Positions 35,629 through 44,483 of a stretch of 64,000 nt of DNA are shown one piece after another; the first letter of the stretch is position 1; every line of letters begins with the position of its first letter. The position numbers were made by a program, and so were the translations under genes. Where the stretch lies: contig NZ_CP151979.1 of NCBI RefSeq assembly GCF_038593265.1, positions 2,673,001 to 2,737,000 of the forward strand. The letters are read 5' to 3'. This DNA comes from Ureibacillus sp. FSL W7-1570. GTDB taxonomy: Bacteria; Bacillota; Bacilli; Bacillales_A; Planococcaceae. Below the pieces are notes generated by a model that saw nothing but the letters and a program-made list of their open reading frames with translations, was not told the DNA's origin and did no database searches.

Positions 35629-35744
35629 GGAAGTTCCGTCCTCTTTGAATGAGTTCAAAGGGGATTATTTTTTGTCATTTTATGGTTGATGAAAGTTCTT
35701 TTTTATTATACGCTTACCTTTAATAATGGAGAGGGGAACAGAAA

Positions 35745-36635
35745 ATGAAGTCGGCCTCATATGCGAAATATATACTTGCATTGCTGCTATTCGGTTCAAA
35801 CGGGATTGTGGCAAGCTATATTTTATTGAACAGTTATGAAATCGTTTATTTGCGGACGTTTATTGGCGGCATTTTCCTTGTGTTGATTTTTGTGCTGACA
35901 AAACAAAAGGCCAGGTTCTGGAAAAATAAGAAACACTTTCTGTACTTGGTGATTTCCGGTGTATCCCTTGGAGCAAGCTGGCTGTTTTTATTTGAAGCAT
36001 ACAATCGAATCGGGGTAAGCATTGCCACTTTGGCATATTATTGCGGTCCCATCATCGTCATGATGCTGTCGCCGCTCCTATTTAAGGAAAAGATGACAAG
36101 CTCGAAAGTCATCGGCTTTTTCTCTGTCATCCTCGGGCTGTTTTGCGTCAACAGCCATGCGTTTCTTGAAGGGGAAATTTCATGGGGATTAATTTTCGGA
36201 ATCTTATCGGCCATCATGTATGCGGCCATCATAATCTTCAATAAAAAAGCTGTCAGCGTTTCGGGGCTTGAAAATGCCACATGCCAACTGGTCATCGGCT
36301 TTATCACGGTCGCTGTGTTTATGGGCGTGAAGCAGGGGTTTTTCGTCCATGTGGAGGAAGGAAATTGGCTGCCAGTCCTTGTTTTGGGCATTGTAAATAC
36401 AGGAATCGGCTGCTATCTTTATTTTTCGTCCATTGGCCATTTGCCTGTCCAGTCGGTGTCGATTCTGGGCTATTTGGATCCCCTTTCCGCCCTGGTCTTT
36501 TCCGCTTTATTTTTGGATGAAACGTTAAGTTTCGTGCAAATGATCGGTGCCGCGTTCATTTTAGGAGGCGCGGCATACGGGGAATTGTATCGGCCGGGAA
36601 AACGCCAATGGGCAGTTGACGGGAAAAAGGCATAG
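35745..36635 (+). CDS. DMT-superfamily (EamA) permease
   Basis: Membrane protein of 296 residues with ten helices in two EamA repeats, for example GSNGIVASYILLNSYEIVYLR and VSILGYLDPLSALVFSALFL. A basic tail RPGKRQWAVDGKKA ends it. Transports an unknown small metabolite. GGAGAGGGG precedes ATG. It is the second of three DMT permeases in the window; they are not close copies of each other. Confidence 0.8.
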   Translation: MKSASYAKYILALLLFGSNGIVASYILLNSYEIVYLRTFIGGIFLVLIFVLTKQKARFWKNKKHFLYLVISGVSLGASWLFLFEAYNRIGVSIATLAYYCGPIIVMMLSPLLFKEKMTSSKVIGFFSVILGLFCVNSHAFLEGEISWGLIFGILSAIMYAAIIIFNKKAVSVSGLENATCQLVIGFITVAVFMGVKQGFFVHVEEGNWLPVLVLGIVNTGIGCYLYFSSIGHLPVQSVSILGYLDPLSALVFSALFLDETLSFVQMIGAAFILGGAAYGELYRPGKRQWAVDGKKA

Positions 36636-36660
36636 CTTATTAATCAAATGGGGTGAAATG

Positions 36661-36830
36661 ATGGATTGGAAAAAATATGTTGTACTGATCATACCGTTTC
36701 ACTCAATTCCTTAATATTGTTTATGCTTCTTCCTAACGGTCAAAGATACTTGGTGCTTTAAGTGCCTCTCATTTTTTGGGGAGTTTATTATGGTTGGATT
36801 TGGATTGGAAAGAAAAAGGAAAAGGCCTGA
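36661..36830 (+). pseudogene. broken small membrane-protein gene
   Basis: Begins MDWKKYVVLIIPF behind GGGGTG, then shifts frame near 36700 and continues as NSLILFMLLPNGQRYLVL, is stopped by TAA at 36759, and goes on in the same frame as VPLIFWGVYYGWIWIGKKKEKA to TGA at 36828. The pieces together give one plausible 55-residue two-helix membrane protein, ending exactly at a terminator. One frameshift and one stop make it non-functional. Confidence 0.6.
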
Positions 36831-36846
36831 TTCAAGGTCTTTTTTT
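36820..36846 (+). terminator. intrinsic terminator
   Basis: AAAAGGCCT pairs with AGGTCTTTT (one G-U), then TTTT. It overlaps the stop of the broken small gene. Confidence 0.7.
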
Positions 36847-36902
36847 GTTGCATGCACCTAAGGGAAGCGTGCATCTTTATGATCCGGGATAGAACCTCTA
36901 TT

Positions 36903-36944
36903 CCATAAAAAAGAAAAAGCGAATTAGAAAACCTATCGCTTTCT
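36903..36944 (-). terminator. terminator of the DUF2804 gene (leftward)
   Basis: AAAGCGA (36916-36922) pairs with TCGCTTT (36936-36942); read leftward it is followed by a T-rich tract. Confidence 0.5.
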
Positions 36945-36993
36945 ATATTCGCCCTTCAAGTTTCCCGCATTCGACAGAAAGATTTTAACCGGC

Positions 36994-38022
36994 TCACCAC
37001 TTTGCCACATGTTCCTCAATGCATCCCAACATTTGTTGAATCATCAGAATGCTGCCATCTTCCAATTTGACTTTGCCGTTATAATAACCGACTAGCTGAT
37101 GCACTTCTGATTGCACAAGCTTCAGGTCCGTTTTTGCCACTCTTTCAAAAAATGGGTGGAAAGTGAGCATGACGGCATCGGAAAATTTTGTCGTCACATA
37201 CCATGGCTTTTTGAAATTGGAACGATCATATTCGAAAATTACGTCTTCGTGGATTTTGGTCATTTTGCCATCGACGAATATGGCGTTCTCCGTCATTCCA
37301 GTGCCATCCGTCCATTTGCCGCCAAAATTCAGTCCCACCCGATGATTGCGAAGGCGTTGTGAAGCATTTGCCCAATTCCAAACGACCTCCCTTGGCCAAA
37401 CTCCCCGGCCAAAGTCCAATACGCTGAAACAATCGTCCTCATGAAATTCATAGCGCTTGTTTCCAAGTTTGACAAATCCTTTGGTAGGCAGGATGTGATG
37501 CTTGGCAGTAAATTGGAACGTTTGCCGGTTCCAAGGCACTACCACATTCAACGATTCATCGTCAACGGGGTGCAAAATCTTTAAATTGACGTTAAGGGGT
37601 TCGTTGTCAAAGTTATCACAATTGACTGTCAGCAAGGTTTGATTTTGGATATGCGAGATATTGACGTTCATTTCGCTGTTTGTAAACCGGACAGGGTCAA
37701 GCACCTGGGTAGGCATTTTTAGTTTTTTGACAACACCTAAAGGAATGGTGACCATTTTTTCAAAAAATCGTTGGGTTTCATACTCCAAAAAGTAGACAAA
37801 ACAAGAAACGGCATAATCAAAGTGACAAACCGTCACGGAAAATAAAATATCCTCGCCGTAACAGCACCAATAATTCCATTTCTTTTTCCGCATAAAATGG
37901 CCCGATAGATTGCATTCAATAATTGGTTTTTTGGCATAACCAATCGCAGCCGGATTCAAATTTCCCTTTTTATCGCATAAACGGGTCCATTCACGGATTT
38001 CTCTTTCAGCATGCTGCACCAA
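36994..38022 (-). CDS. DUF2804 domain-containing protein
   Basis: Cytosolic protein of about 342 residues with the DUF2804 hallmark REVVWNWANASQR near residue 230 and a glycine-rich VGLNFGGKWTDGTGMTENA. The fold is thought to be a large beta-sandwich, related in appearance to lipocalin-like enzymes, but no reaction is known. Start uncertain: TTG at 38022 has GAGAGG at 9 bases; TTG 38028 and GTG 38019 are alternatives. Stands alone. Confidence 0.75.
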   Translation of the reverse strand: MVQHAEREIREWTRLCDKKGNLNPAAIGYAKKPIIECNLSGHFMRKKKWNYWCCYGEDILFSVTVCHFDYAVSCFVYFLEYETQRFFEKMVTIPLGVVKKLKMPTQVLDPVRFTNSEMNVNISHIQNQTLLTVNCDNFDNEPLNVNLKILHPVDDESLNVVVPWNRQTFQFTAKHHILPTKGFVKLGNKRYEFHEDDCFSVLDFGRGVWPREVVWNWANASQRLRNHRVGLNFGGKWTDGTGMTENAIFVDGKMTKIHEDVIFEYDRSNFKKPWYVTTKFSDAVMLTFHPFFERVAKTDLKLVQSEVHQLVGYYNGKVKLEDGSILMIQQMLGCIEEHVAKW

Positions 38023-38231
38023 TGCCAACTTCCTCTCAATTCATATTACCTGAAATTAACATCATAAAAATCATTTCAAAAATTTACTGTAAAAACAAGA
38101 ATTTGAACATAAATAGTGATATTTATTATTGTATCAGAATTTTACAGTTTTTTCTGAAAGGGGACACACCAATTATAGAAGTTCAAATTTGAACATCGGA
38201 TTCATAAGATGATGAAAAAGGAGGTACAGAA

Positions 38232-38765
38232 ATAGCGATTTATTATGATCGGGATGCAGCTGTCCAATACGCGAAAACTTGGTGGAATTCCTTTAATCCC
38301 AATTACCCCGTGTTTACGGTTGATTGCACGAACTTTGTCTCACAAGCGTTAAGAGCAGGGGGAGCGCCAATGTCCGGTTATCCGAACCGCGGCAAAGGTT
38401 GGTGGATTACGGATGGTTGGAAAGCTGGGGCGAGAGAATACCATTATCCCCGGGAAACCTGGAGTTATAGTTGGTCTGTTGCGCATAGTTTGAGATGGTA
38501 TTTGGAAAGTGCCAAAACGGGACTGACGGCGAAACGGGTTTATTCGCCTTCCGAATTGGAACCTGGAGATGTGATTTTTTACGACTTCCAAGGGGATGGA
38601 GTCATTGACCACAGCGTAATCGTCACGAGTGTGTTTGACGGCGTCCCTTACGTTCATGCCCATACAGGACCCAGCGCCAATCGCCACTACGATTATTCAG
38701 ATTCCTATGCTTATACGCCAAATATTCAATATTATTTCTTTAAAATTGATGATATATTCTATTAA
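38232..38765 (+). CDS. amidase-domain (Amidase_6) protein with probable AUA start
   Basis: Cysteine-peptidase-like protein of 177 residues. VDCTNFVSQALRAGGAPM holds the nucleophile Cys, and VIDHSVIVTSV the His; this domain occurs in Bacillus wall or spore amidase-like proteins. The N-terminus AIYYDRDAAVQYAKTWWNSFNPNYPVF matches the family's usual start. AGGAGG at 38219-38224 points to the codon at 38232, 7 bases on, which is ATA; no ATG, GTG or TTG lies between it and the GTG at 38310, inside the domain. No signal peptide. If AUA is not used, the gene is silent. Confidence 0.75.
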   Translation: MAIYYDRDAAVQYAKTWWNSFNPNYPVFTVDCTNFVSQALRAGGAPMSGYPNRGKGWWITDGWKAGAREYHYPRETWSYSWSVAHSLRWYLESAKTGLTAKRVYSPSELEPGDVIFYDFQGDGVIDHSVIVTSVFDGVPYVHAHTGPSANRHYDYSDSYAYTPNIQYYFFKIDDIFY

Positions 38766-38924
38766 TATCGTTCTTTTGAAGCTGAGAAAGAAAAGGTGTA
38801 TTAATATATAATTATAATAAGACCCAAAATAATGGATATTCAAATTCCACATTTTTTATGATATGGTTGTTTGGAGATAATAGTAAAATCGTTGAACTTC
38901 ATTATTAAGGAGAGTAATGTTTGA

Positions 38925-39521
38925 ATGAATGACCAAGCATTAACCGTAAGAGAAGCCATTATTGGCAGACGGTCAATAAAAAAATTCAACGGACAGCCTG
39001 TAGACCGAGCAGATTTGTTTCAGATCATAGATGATGCTGTATGGGCACCAAACCATCAAAACCGGGAACCATGGCAACTCATTGTTGCATGCGGCAAAGA
39101 GCTGAAAAAGCTTCACGAATTGCTCAGAAATACGACGATACCGGATTGGAGAACGTTGCCGGAAGAAGAAGTGGAAAAGCGCATGCAAAAATTCACAACG
39201 CCAGGTGGTTATGTATTTGTCATCGTACCTGAAGATTCCCGTCAGAAAGAACGTTTGGAAGACTTTGCGGCGGCATGTGCACTGATTCAAAATATGATGC
39301 TGCTTGCCTGGGATTACGGCATCGGCAGCTGCTGGAAAACTCCGGAGTTTTTGGATAAACCATCATTCCGTGAAGCATTGGGCGTAAAACCTGGCGAACG
39401 CATTGTGGGCATGGTGCAATTCGGTTATTTCGATGAGCTTCCAAAAGGAAAAGAGCGTAAAAAATCCGATGAAATCGTAACAATCTTCGGTTCCGATGAA
39501 GAGGAAAATGAAGAAGAATAG
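38925..39521 (+). CDS. nitroreductase-family protein
   Basis: FMN-dependent oxidoreductase of 198 residues. FMN contacts are visible in IIGRRSIKKFNGQPV (Arg-Arg-Ser motif), APNHQNREPWQLIV and GIGSCWKTPEF. The acidic tail GSDEEENEEE is unusual but common in Bacillales members. Reduces quinone-, nitro- or enone-type substrates with NAD(P)H; the true substrate is unknown. ATG has AAGGAGAG at 9 bases. Single gene with a strong terminator. Confidence 0.85.
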   Translation: MNDQALTVREAIIGRRSIKKFNGQPVDRADLFQIIDDAVWAPNHQNREPWQLIVACGKELKKLHELLRNTTIPDWRTLPEEEVEKRMQKFTTPGGYVFVIVPEDSRQKERLEDFAAACALIQNMMLLAWDYGIGSCWKTPEFLDKPSFREALGVKPGERIVGMVQFGYFDELPKGKERKKSDEIVTIFGSDEEENEEE

Positions 39522-39536
39522 TGAACTCAATAAAAC

Positions 39537-39586
39537 TGCGCCTCCGAATGATGATGCATATGGTCATTTGGAGGTGCAATTTTTTA
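39537..39586 (+). terminator. intrinsic terminator after nitroreductase gene
   Basis: Fifteen-bp stem (39537-39551 with 39564-39578, two G-U pairs) followed by ATTTTTTAT. Confidence 0.8.
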
Positions 39587-39613
39587 TAATCAAAATGGAA
39601 GAAGGTGATTCAA

Positions 39614-40477
39614 TTGATTCAAATGATCAGTAAAGGTCTGCAAATGATTTCTCCTGAAGAAAACATCCAGAAGATTTCCCCGGTTTCCGGCGGTGACAGT
39701 AATCAAGCATTTTATGTGCAAACAAATGAACGCGAATATTTCGTGAAGTTGAATCAACAGATGAAAATTGGGTATTTCAAATTTGAAGAGCGCGGTTTGA
39801 AAATGATTCAGGCGACAAATACAATTAATGTACCGGACGTCTTAGGCTGCCTGGAAGCAGAAGGGGTGCCAATGCTTTGGCTGGAATGGATTGAAGGGAA
39901 ACGGATCCATGATACAGATGTGCTATTAGGCGAACGTCTTGCGGCCATGCATCTTGCTGAAGAGAAAGGGTATGGATTCGATGGAGAAAGTTATATTGGC
40001 AAACTGCCGCAGCAAAATCGATTGATGGACGATTGGGTGGAATATTACCGCGATGTCCGCTTAGCCGGCCAATGGAAGCGGGGCAAGGCGAATGGGAGAA
40101 TTGGACAAGCCCGTGAGAAAAGGTTAGTGAAATTGATGGAAAGGCTGGATGAATGGATTCCAAGGAAACCAAAGTCCTGTTTATTGCACGGCGATCTGTG
40201 GGGAGGAAACTGGATGACGGGGCCAGGTGGAACTCCATATTTGATCGATCCGGCAGTCCTGTTTGGCGATCACGAAATGGATCTTGCTTTTACGGAATTG
40301 TTTGGCGGCTTTTCCCGGAAGTTTTATGAAGCCTATCAGTCGGTGTTCCCGCTTTCGCCGGAATATGAAGAAAGAAAAGAATTGTATCAGCTTTATTATT
40401 TATTGGTGCATTTGAATTTATTTGGGGAATCATACGGTCCATCGGTGGACCGGATATTGCGGAGATATATGGGGTAA
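39614..40477 (+). CDS. fructosamine kinase (FN3K)-family protein
   Basis: Kinase of about 287 residues with the aminoglycoside-phosphotransferase fold. Gly-rich VSGGDSNQAFYV and Lys in YFVKLNQ bind ATP; LLHGDLWGGNW holds the catalytic Asp and LIDPAVLFGDHEMDLAF the metal-binding Asp, both in the FN3K form. The family phosphorylates sugars glycated onto protein or small amines, allowing deglycation. TTG at 39614 lies 6 bases after AAGGTG; GTG at 39605 is inside that site. Single gene. Confidence 0.85.
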   Translation: MIQMISKGLQMISPEENIQKISPVSGGDSNQAFYVQTNEREYFVKLNQQMKIGYFKFEERGLKMIQATNTINVPDVLGCLEAEGVPMLWLEWIEGKRIHDTDVLLGERLAAMHLAEEKGYGFDGESYIGKLPQQNRLMDDWVEYYRDVRLAGQWKRGKANGRIGQAREKRLVKLMERLDEWIPRKPKSCLLHGDLWGGNWMTGPGGTPYLIDPAVLFGDHEMDLAFTELFGGFSRKFYEAYQSVFPLSPEYEERKELYQLYYLLVHLNLFGESYGPSVDRILRRYMG

Positions 40478-40485
40478 AGGAAAAA

Positions 40486-40517
40486 GAACCGCCCCCTTTT
40501 CAAAAAGGAGCAGTTCC
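40486..40517. terminator. hairpin between convergent genes
   Basis: GAACCGCCCCCTTTT region pairs imperfectly with AAAAAGGAGCAGTTCC. It lies between the kinase gene and the convergent UPF0316 gene; the T-run is poor on the right. Confidence 0.4.
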
Positions 40518-40522
40518 AACGT

Positions 40523-41047
40523 TCAGTGATGTTTATGTTTCCGCATCCGATCGACAAGGAACCCGCCTTTGAAGGATTTCGGTTCAAAAGAAATGATGAA
40601 CGCTTTAGGTTCGATGGAATTGACCAGCTCAAACAGTTCCTTCTCCCGATTCCGTTTGGCCAAAATCTCATATTTATAACGTTCGCTGTCCCGACCTTCC
40701 CCAACATAAGTCGTGATGGCAAAACCGTTGGAGCGGAGGGCGTTAATCAATTCCTGGTTTTTCGTTTGCGTATTGATGGTCACGTACACGTAACCGATCG
40801 CCAATTTATTTTCAATTTTTGTTCCTAAAAAAATGCCCAGTCCAAAGCCGACCGCATACACAATCATGGCAAGCAAACTTTGGTCTCCATTGAATACGAG
40901 GGAAAGCCCAAAGACGTAGATAAGCATTTCCAATGTTCCAATCATAGCTGCAAGAAATGTCAAGTTTTTCACCAAAAAGATGGTGCGTAATGTAAGCAAC
41001 GGAACATAGATTAATTGCAAAACTAAGATTAGAAGAATATTCGTCAT
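40523..41047 (-). CDS. UPF0316 membrane protein (YebE-like, DUF5698-DUF2179)
   Basis: Product of 174 residues: three membrane helices (about 1-75) with the RTIFLVKNLTFLAAMIGTLE motif, then a cytosolic DUF2179 domain (about 80-165, QELINALRSNGFAITTYVGEGRDSERYKYE) of ferredoxin-like fold, and a basic RKHKHH end. Function is unknown; DUF2179 domains bind small ligands or nucleotides in relatives. ATG at 41047 has AGAAGGGAT; the 17 upstream codons lack support. Confidence 0.82.
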   Translation of the reverse strand: MTNILLILVLQLIYVPLLTLRTIFLVKNLTFLAAMIGTLEMLIYVFGLSLVFNGDQSLLAMIVYAVGFGLGIFLGTKIENKLAIGYVYVTINTQTKNQELINALRSNGFAITTYVGEGRDSERYKYEILAKRNREKELFELVNSIEPKAFIISFEPKSFKGGFLVDRMRKHKHH

Positions 41048-41242
41048 TTTGATCCCTTCTTTGGCGCGATTGTTGTTTCCAGTATGGCACCCATGCAATC
41101 AGGTATTTTTCCACGATGTTCCCCAAAATGCAGTGTCATCAATATTGGGGAATGCTTTTTTCAGGTGAAAGCGTTTTCCGAAAACCGTATGCAATAATAT
41201 GGTTATTTAACTGATTATAAAATAAGAAAAGAGTGATGACAA

Positions 41243-41867
41243 TTGAGTAAATTTGAATGGAAAAAACAATTAAAAGAACTTTACTTGCCCTCCACGCAAC
41301 CGACAATCATTGATGTGCCGACCATGAAATTTTTTACGATTGACGGCAAAGGTAATCCAAACGAGAAACCATTCCAGGAGCATATCGAAATTCTTTATGC
41401 TTTATCCTATGCGATCCGGATGATGCCCAAAAAGGGGATTACGCCGGAAGGGTATTATGAATATACCGTGTTTCCATTGGAAGGGCATTGGGATTTGGAT
41501 GAAGAAGGAAGAACGAAAGATTATTTGGATAAAAACCACCTCGTGTATAAATTGATGATTCGGCAACCGGATTTTGTAACGGAAGAATTGTTTCAATATG
41601 CTCGGGATACGGTGAAGAAGAAAAAACCGAATTTGGATGTGGATCAGGTCCGGTTTGAAACGATTACGGAAGGGTTATGCGTGCAAGCCATGCACATCGG
41701 CAGTTTCGATTGAATGGAAGACCTTCGAACGGATGGAATCCTATTGCGCAGAAAACAATGTAAAGCGGGCAGAAAAAACCCATAAAGAAATCTATATTTC
41801 AGATCCGAGAAAAACGGCACCTGAAAAATTAAAAACGGTGTTAAGGTTTAAAGTGGAAGAAGTTTAA
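41243..41867 (+). pseudogene. GyrI-like small-molecule-binding protein, frameshifted
   Basis: The first frame runs to TGA at 41711 and ends MHIGSFD; the family then continues in another frame as EWKTFERMESYCAENN to TAA at 41867, ending in the conserved KTHKEIYISDPRKTAPEKLKTVLRF-type tail. Removing one T from GATTGAATGG near 41707 restores one frame of about 207 residues, the normal family length. TTG start has AAGAGTGATG. Either a recent inactivating insertion or a sequencing error. Intact relatives hydrolyse or bind cyclopropanoid or cationic compounds. Confidence 0.8.
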
Positions 41868-41991
41868 TAGGTGATGCTCGGGCTTGTAGCATGGGATAAA
41901 AAGTCAGGGCTTTTTGTGCAAGGATATTTTGAAATTTTCACATGACTTTCGCTGATAGGATTTTAAGACCGGATGCTTAATAAAATGATAG

Positions 41992-42032
41992 GGGCATAGC
42001 AGAAGTAAACGGAACTGCTATGCCCATTTTAT
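41992..42032 (+). terminator. intrinsic terminator between convergent genes
   Basis: Perfect 11-bp stem GGGCATAGCAG / CTGCTATGCCC, followed by ATTTTATTT. Confidence 0.75.
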
Positions 42033-42061
42033 TTGGCAGGGTTGCGTTGAGAGCAACGTTT

Positions 42062-42958
42062 TTATTTTTCAATGGATGTTTCCAACGAGCCGACCTCGAT
42101 ACTCCTGCTGCCAGTCCAGTTCACCAAGAAGATTCCGGTAAATATGCAAAGGCCTCCGATGGTTACATACGGATTGATGGCTTCATCCAATAATACCCAT
42201 CCTGAAAGAACACCGAAAAATGGGGCCAAAAACAAAAAGGCGCTTGTTTTGCCGGGATCCCCTTTTTGAAGTAAATAAAACCAGCCGGCAAATTGGACGA
42301 TGGATGCCATAATGGCGAGCCACAATACGATAAAAATGGATGTGCCGGTTACTTGGAAGTGGGGATTTTCCAAAATCAAACTGCCAATAAGCAAGATGAT
42401 GCCGCCAAATAACATTTGGAAGGCCGTCAATAGCCACGTATTGAAATCATTTCCCCATTTTTTGATGAGCAATGTGCCGATCGCCCATGAAACTGCGGAA
42501 AGAAAGGCGAGTAAAGATCCGATTTCAAAACTTAACTGTGCCCCAAGGGTTATAAATACCCCGATAAAACCTAATATCACACCTGTCCATTGGCGTGGGC
42601 TATAAGATAACTTCATGAAAATCGTGCCAAAGATGACGACTAAAAGCGGGTTCATAAATGTTAATATGGAAGACTGCCCCGCTGGAATTGTCCGCAAGCT
42701 GAGAAAGATGCAGGACATAACGCCAGCTGTTTGAAAGGAACCGATGACAGCGATCTTGACCCATTGGGAAAAGGATTTGGGATGAGGGATCCGCAATAAT
42801 CGAACAGCAATGGCCATAATCACTCCTGCCAAGGAAAAGCGTATGCCGACTAATAAAAGCGGTGTAGTATAAGAAAGACCGATTTTTCCGACTGCAAAAG
42901 AAGAACCCATTAAAAAGGTGGTCAATACGACCAGAATACCGAAAAGCCATTTGTTCAT
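42062..42958 (-). CDS. DMT-superfamily (EamA) permease
   Basis: Membrane protein of 298 residues with ten helices in two EamA repeats (MGSSFAVGKIGLSYTTPLLLVGIRF, and GKTSAFLFLAPFFGVLSGWVLLDE in the second). Substrate unknown, efflux of metabolites likely. ATG has GAGGGG upstream. Third DMT permease of the window. The region upstream (42959-43150) is AT-rich and holds no gene. Confidence 0.8.
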   Translation of the reverse strand: MNKWLFGILVVLTTFLMGSSFAVGKIGLSYTTPLLLVGIRFSLAGVIMAIAVRLLRIPHPKSFSQWVKIAVIGSFQTAGVMSCIFLSLRTIPAGQSSILTFMNPLLVVIFGTIFMKLSYSPRQWTGVILGFIGVFITLGAQLSFEIGSLLAFLSAVSWAIGTLLIKKWGNDFNTWLLTAFQMLFGGIILLIGSLILENPHFQVTGTSIFIVLWLAIMASIVQFAGWFYLLQKGDPGKTSAFLFLAPFFGVLSGWVLLDEAINPYVTIGGLCIFTGIFLVNWTGSRSIEVGSLETSIEK

Positions 42959-43150
42959 TTGAAACCCCTCCCCATTATTGATTCAAGATTAATAGCGGGA
43001 TGCATGTTTTGAAGATTATTAATATTCAAATAATTAAAATCAAGAGATAGATTATCATTATATATTCCTATTAGTCAACCAACAAACATTAAGATAAAAA
43101 AACCGTTGTGATGTCTGTTATCAGATGGCATGGCTTCTGTTCGTGACATC

Positions 43151-44047
43151 TTACCTCAACTCTTGGATTTCCTTCAGGGTAAGCCCGGTGATTTTTGAAA
43201 TGTATTGGATCTCCATCTGTTCCGCCAACATTTTTTTGGCAATTTCCACCTGCAGCTTTTTTGCGCCCTTTTCAAAGGCTTCTTCTTCCCGGCGCTTTGC
43301 TTCCCGCACTTCCACTTCCACATCAAGGGTCTGCTTCAATCGTTCTTCATAGGCTTCCATTTCTTCTTTTGATTGGCTCAACTCCCGCCAACGGTTTAAT
43401 GCCGCCCGAATATGGTCATCCCTTAAAGAGATCAAATCCAGCTCCTTGTAAATGTCGTGGTACACATTTCCGTTGCGATGGTCGACGATGGAAAGCAAGA
43501 GAAGCCATCTTGCTTTTGCGTCGTTCCACGGGTCGACTTTTTTCGCTTCAAAATCCCGTATCAATTTTGGATATTCGATAAAGTGCAATTCAAAAGCATC
43601 GGGGAGGGGAGTGCCGGCATGTTGCTCCTGCAATAGATAAACCGTTTGAAAGTTTTCTGTTTGATTGAATAATGCGTAGCTTAAAAAGTTGATGAAAATG
43701 ATTGGATGCAAGTCGTTTTCCTTTTGGTCGGCATAGGCTTTCGTTGCGTAATAAAGAGATCGTTTCACGATATCGAAACGATTAAAAAAGTTGATTAAGA
43801 TATGCAGTTTTTTGCCGTCTTTGGATATGCCGGTAAAATGAATGGGTGCCAGCGGATTTTCTTCAACAAAGGGATTGGAAATCATGGTGATGCGTTGAAT
43901 TTTTTGTCTCGGTTCCCGTTCCAGGATTTCATTTAAAAAGGTGAGTGTCACATTGTGCAGCTGTTCCCAGCCAATCACCTTCAGGAAGGAGACATCAATT
44001 TTCAAATCCATCCATTTTTGAAGTGCCGCTTTTTTGTAGTGGCTCAA
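43151..44047 (-). CDS. Rpn/PD-(D/E)XK-transposase-family protein with degenerate active site
   Basis: Protein of 298 residues of the Rpn-like PDDEXK_2 family, with RSLYYATKAYADQ and the C-terminal helix KLQVEIAKKMLAEQMEIQYISKITGL-type tail typical of it. In active members the core reads LDVxxxxxxGxxxxIEMQ; here the matching stretch is HFTGISKDGKKLHILINF, so both the metal-binding Asp and the Glu/Gln of the motif are absent. It may bind DNA without cutting. TTG start at 44047 has GAGGTGATT. Alone; no repeats mark a mobile element. Confidence 0.72.
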   Translation of the reverse strand: MSHYKKAALQKWMDLKIDVSFLKVIGWEQLHNVTLTFLNEILEREPRQKIQRITMISNPFVEENPLAPIHFTGISKDGKKLHILINFFNRFDIVKRSLYYATKAYADQKENDLHPIIFINFLSYALFNQTENFQTVYLLQEQHAGTPLPDAFELHFIEYPKLIRDFEAKKVDPWNDAKARWLLLLSIVDHRNGNVYHDIYKELDLISLRDDHIRAALNRWRELSQSKEEMEAYEERLKQTLDVEVEVREAKRREEEAFEKGAKKLQVEIAKKMLAEQMEIQYISKITGLTLKEIQELR

Positions 44048-44483
44048 ACGGAATCACCTCGAAGGAATCAGGAATTCATCATAATCTACTTTATCATTTA
44101 TGGTCCGGGGCTATGACAGCGGTCGGCGGATGAACAGAAGAAAGGCAAGATTCCTTTGGGAGATGATAAGTTTTTGCCTTTGCAATTGTTGTATGGTTGA
44201 GTGATCACTTTTGAAAGAAATATGCAAAAGTGTGGCAGCTTTGAAACATGGATTGATTCGAATATGCTTATGATTGAAGCATTTGCATGTGAACATTTTT
44301 ATTATATTTGGATAATCTTAAGCTTTGAAAAAAGAGAGGGTATGTCCATTCGGCATCAATAGTCTTGAAAGGGTATTTGGATTTATTGTTGTTTGATACC
44401 TTTTATTCATTAGGTCAGTCATATATGGACAAAAATGGATAAAAGTGCTATTGTAATAAAAAATTTTTTAAGGGGTGTATGGA
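44048..44483. other. intergenic region upstream of mmsA
   Basis: No coding frame is supported. AT-rich, with no clear palindrome or riboswitch; the mmsA ribosome binding site AAGGGG is at its right end. Confidence 0.5.
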
